Positions 62,130 to 64,000 of a DNA stretch of 64,000 nt are shown here, in pieces; the stretch's first letter is position 1; each line of letters starts with the position of its first letter. The stretch spans positions 62,001 through 126,000 of the forward strand of contig NZ_JABURL010000075.1 in assembly GCF_014762705.1 (NCBI RefSeq), written 5' to 3'. Origin of the DNA: Cyclobacterium sp. (GTDB taxonomy: Bacteria; Bacteroidota; Bacteroidia; Cytophagales; Cyclobacteriaceae). Both the position numbers and the translations under genes were made by a program. The notes under the pieces were generated by a model. That model did no database searches and had not been told where the DNA came from. It was given only the letters and a program-made list of their open reading frames with translations.

Positions 62130-64000
62130 GCATGTACTTCTTTTGACCTGAATTCGCTGATCGCTTCAAATACCTTTTCAGCAGTTTTATAATATTCACC
62201 TGCAAAAGAGGCTGTAGGTGGATTTTGTTTGATTTGATATACCAGCTCTGAAAAGGGAGCGCCCAGGTTGATTTTACCGCTCTCGATAAAATGATTTTCG
62301 AACTCAGTTACGATATTGGCGTAGCTGTTGGTGTTTACTCCCTCGGCAGTTAAGATGGCTTTGGCGGCATTGACCATCCCTGTGTAGGACTGGTAGATTC
62401 CGTCCGCCCACTTCTCTGCTTTAAGGCTATCTTCCGAATCAGCCAGCTTTTCCCTGGCTTCCAGGAGCAAGGTGGACACCAAATCGATCACTACACCGGC
62501 GCATTCTCCCACGCCAATAGCTTTCACATAAGGTTCATCATTACCCCAATCTATGAAATCCGAATCCGTAATGTTGTCGGTTCCGGCCAGCGGCTTGAGC
62601 ATTTCGTAAAAATACATCTGCCCTTTTCTTTCGTAATAGAAGGCGTAATTCTCCCCTTTTTCTGCCTGGGATTTATAATCGTCCAATAGCAGCCTCAGGG
62701 CTTGAGGTCCTCTTTTGCTTGGTATTTTGATGACTTTATCGGCAAACCTGCCCTGTCCGTCACCCATAGTGGCTCCACCGAGCAATACCTGTAGCGCTGG
62801 CATTACTGCCTTGCCCACCTTCATGGACATGCCCTGAAATCCTATAGAGGCCATGTTGTGCTGTCCGCAGGCATTCATACATCCCGAGATCTTAATGGTG
62901 AGGTCCTTATCCAGTAAAAACTCCGGGTACTCATCGATGATAAGCTTGCCCATCACGTCTGCAGCTCCGGTACTGCTGGCAATGCCCAGGTTACAGGTAT
63001 CAGTTCCCGGGCAAGATGTAATATCTCCTATGGAATTGTATCCGTAATCGGCCAGGCCGAGTTTTTTAAGTTCCTGATAGAAGTATGGGATCAATTCTTC
63101 TTTCACATCGCGTATCAGAAAATTTTGCCTGAGCGTAAACCGCAATTCATCATTCGCGAAATCTTTGATCAATTTTGCCAGTTGTCGTGCTTCTTTGGTA
63201 TAGAAATCACCCAGATGGATTTTTACCCCTACGGCAAAATAACCAGCTTGCTTTTGGGGCAACACATTGGTCAATTTCCATCGCCTGTAATTTTCATCCG
63301 TGGGAACAGTGAAATCAGGCATTGCCGGATCAGGCAATGATTTTGATGCTTCAAAATCCGTTACATCTATCGGGTAGGATTGGTGCTGAAGGGCAGCTTG
63401 CTCTTCTTTAACCAATTGCAAGAATTCTTCCACCCCCAATTTGGTGATAAGAAACTTCATCCGGGCTTTCATTCGCTTGGCCCTTTCACCATGGCGGTCA
63501 AAAACACGAACTACCCCCTCAATAAAAGGAATCAACTTATCGGTGGGCAGAAACTCATACACCACATCTCCATGTCGGGGTTGAGAGCCAAGGCCTCCAC
63601 CCAAAAGTACTTTAAAGCCCCTTTCTGCTGCAGCGCCTTCTCCTTTTAGCTTGGCAATAAAACCCAGGTCATGCAGGTAAGAAAGAGCTGTATCTTCCTC
63701 ACTGGAAGAAAAGCTGATCTTAAACTTTCTACCCATTTCCTGGGAAATAGGGTTCCTCAACATGTACTTGAAGGTAGCATCTGCATAAGGTGTAACGTCA
63801 AATGGCTCATGGGGATCAATTCCCGCAGTCTCTGAGGCGGTTACATTCCTTACGGTGTTCCCGCAAGCCTCCCGGATGGTAACCTCATCTTGTTCCAGTT
63901 CGGACCAAAGTTCGGGCGTCCTGTCCAGGCTTACATAGTGGATTTGGATGTCCTGTCGGGTCGTAACGTGTAACCTTCCGGTAGAGTACTTTTCAGAAAC
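62126..64000 (-). CDS. Sulfite/nitrite reductase (siroheme, 4Fe-4S), 5' end outside window
   Basis: Partial: the frame is open from 62126 to the window edge, and the last 79 codons before the ATG at 63763 are clearly coding (GRLHVTTRQDIQIHYV, then REACGNTVRNVTA, both conserved), so the true start lies past 64000. The cluster cysteines are in SCPGTDTCNLG (C-X5-C) and SGCMNACGQ (C-X3-C), which bridge the iron-sulfur centre and siroheme. The two half-domains fit the ferredoxin/NADPH-type assimilatory reductases. Sulfite or nitrite as substrate cannot be told from this part; the siroheme-making genes downstream fit either. Confidence 0.93.
   Translation of the reverse strand, partial: VSEKYSTGRLHVTTRQDIQIHYVSLDRTPELWSELEQDEVTIREACGNTVRNVTASETAGIDPHEPFDVTPYADATFKYMLRNPISQEMGRKFKISFSSSEEDTALSYLHDLGFIAKLKGEGAAAERGFKVLLGGGLGSQPRHGDVVYEFLPTDKLIPFIEGVVRVFDRHGERAKRMKARMKFLITKLGVEEFLQLVKEEQAALQHQSYPIDVTDFEASKSLPDPAMPDFTVPTDENYRRWKLTNVLPQKQAGYFAVGVKIHLGDFYTKEARQLAKLIKDFANDELRFTLRQNFLIRDVKEELIPYFYQELKKLGLADYGYNSIGDITSCPGTDTCNLGIASSTGAADVMGKLIIDEYPEFLLDKDLTIKISGCMNACGQHNMASIGFQGMSMKVGKAVMPALQVLLGGATMGDGQGRFADKVIKIPSKRGPQALRLLLDDYKSQAEKGENYAFYYERKGQMYFYEMLKPLAGTDNITDSDFIDWGNDEPYVKAIGVGECAGVVIDLVSTLLLEAREKLADSEDSLKAEKWADGIYQSYTGMVNAAKAILTAEGVNTNSYANIVTEFENHFIESGKINLGAPFSELVYQIKQNPPTASFAGEYYKTAEKVFEAISEFRSKEVHA

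Overview
The window reads as chromosomal DNA of a Bacteroidota bacterium, most likely of the order Cytophagales (Cyclobacteriaceae-like). The signs are moderate G+C with A/T-rich intergenic DNA, A-rich rather than Shine-Dalgarno-like leaders, several -7 boxes of the Bacteroidota form TAnnTTTG, many lipoproteins and OmpA/beta-barrel proteins, a PafA-type alkaline phosphatase, and a GH3-family adenylase. Family and genus are inference from overall protein character. Almost every base belongs to a recognisable gene. I see no rRNA, tRNA, CRISPR array, prophage or insertion sequence.

Layout. 1-4.3 kb: 3' end of an FtsX/LolE-type permease, a SNF2 helicase and purU. 4.3-7.8 kb, minus strand: a META-domain lipoprotein, then the tight group alanine racemase, M20D amidohydrolase, M23 peptidase. 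7.9-12.6 kb: threonine/serine dehydratase, a cysteine desulfurase/phosphoglucosamine mutase pair, a small NqrM-like membrane protein and mazG. 12.6-12.96 kb: an intergenic region with a cluster of DnaA-box-like 9-mers. 12.96-19.4 kb, minus strand: GH3 adenylase, lptB, recJ, a SPOR-like lipoprotein, lipA and an outer-membrane protein. 19.7-22.6 kb: an ECF sigma factor overlapping a membrane-anchored beta-barrel protein, then a tandem-FKBP lipoprotein. 22.6-26 kb, minus strand: small membrane protein, Ca2+/Na+ antiporter, upp, ompA. 26-31.2 kb, plus strand: M42 peptidase, hpt, adk, obgE, grpE, dnaJ. 31.2-37.4 kb, plus strand: a secreted unknown protein, an ABC-2 exporter pair, a lone histidine kinase followed 18 bases later by a GH32 fructanase lipoprotein. 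37.4-46.4 kb: pruA, a YjjG-type HAD phosphatase, an ArsR regulator, a CarboxypepD_reg-like protein, PafA, a large secreted alpha/beta hydrolase and a secreted unknown protein. 46.6-53.7 kb: M28 peptidase, gcvP, fumC, an unknown membrane protein and RidA. 53.7-57.6 kb: an OmpR/histidine-kinase pair and lysA. 58-60.8 kb: a 79-residue unknown protein, an iron-sulfur photolyase/cryptochrome and a gene-poor stretch with inverted repeats. 60.8-64 kb, minus strand: siroheme-making genes behind a sulfite/nitrite reductase that runs off the window.

How genes work together. Clear functional groups are siroheme synthesis with the siroheme reductase, chaperones grpE-dnaJ, purine salvage/nucleotide genes hpt-adk, the two-component pair, and the sigma/beta-barrel/FKBP envelope module. 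Most other neighbours are unrelated housekeeping genes.

I did not find a clearly new multi-gene system. The signals most worth a second look are the DnaA-box cluster (possible oriC or DnaA-titration site), the sigma factor with a fused inner-membrane/beta-barrel partner, the hairpin-bearing repeat downstream of the photolyase, the DnaJ with half its zinc motifs missing, and the kinase-fructanase pair.
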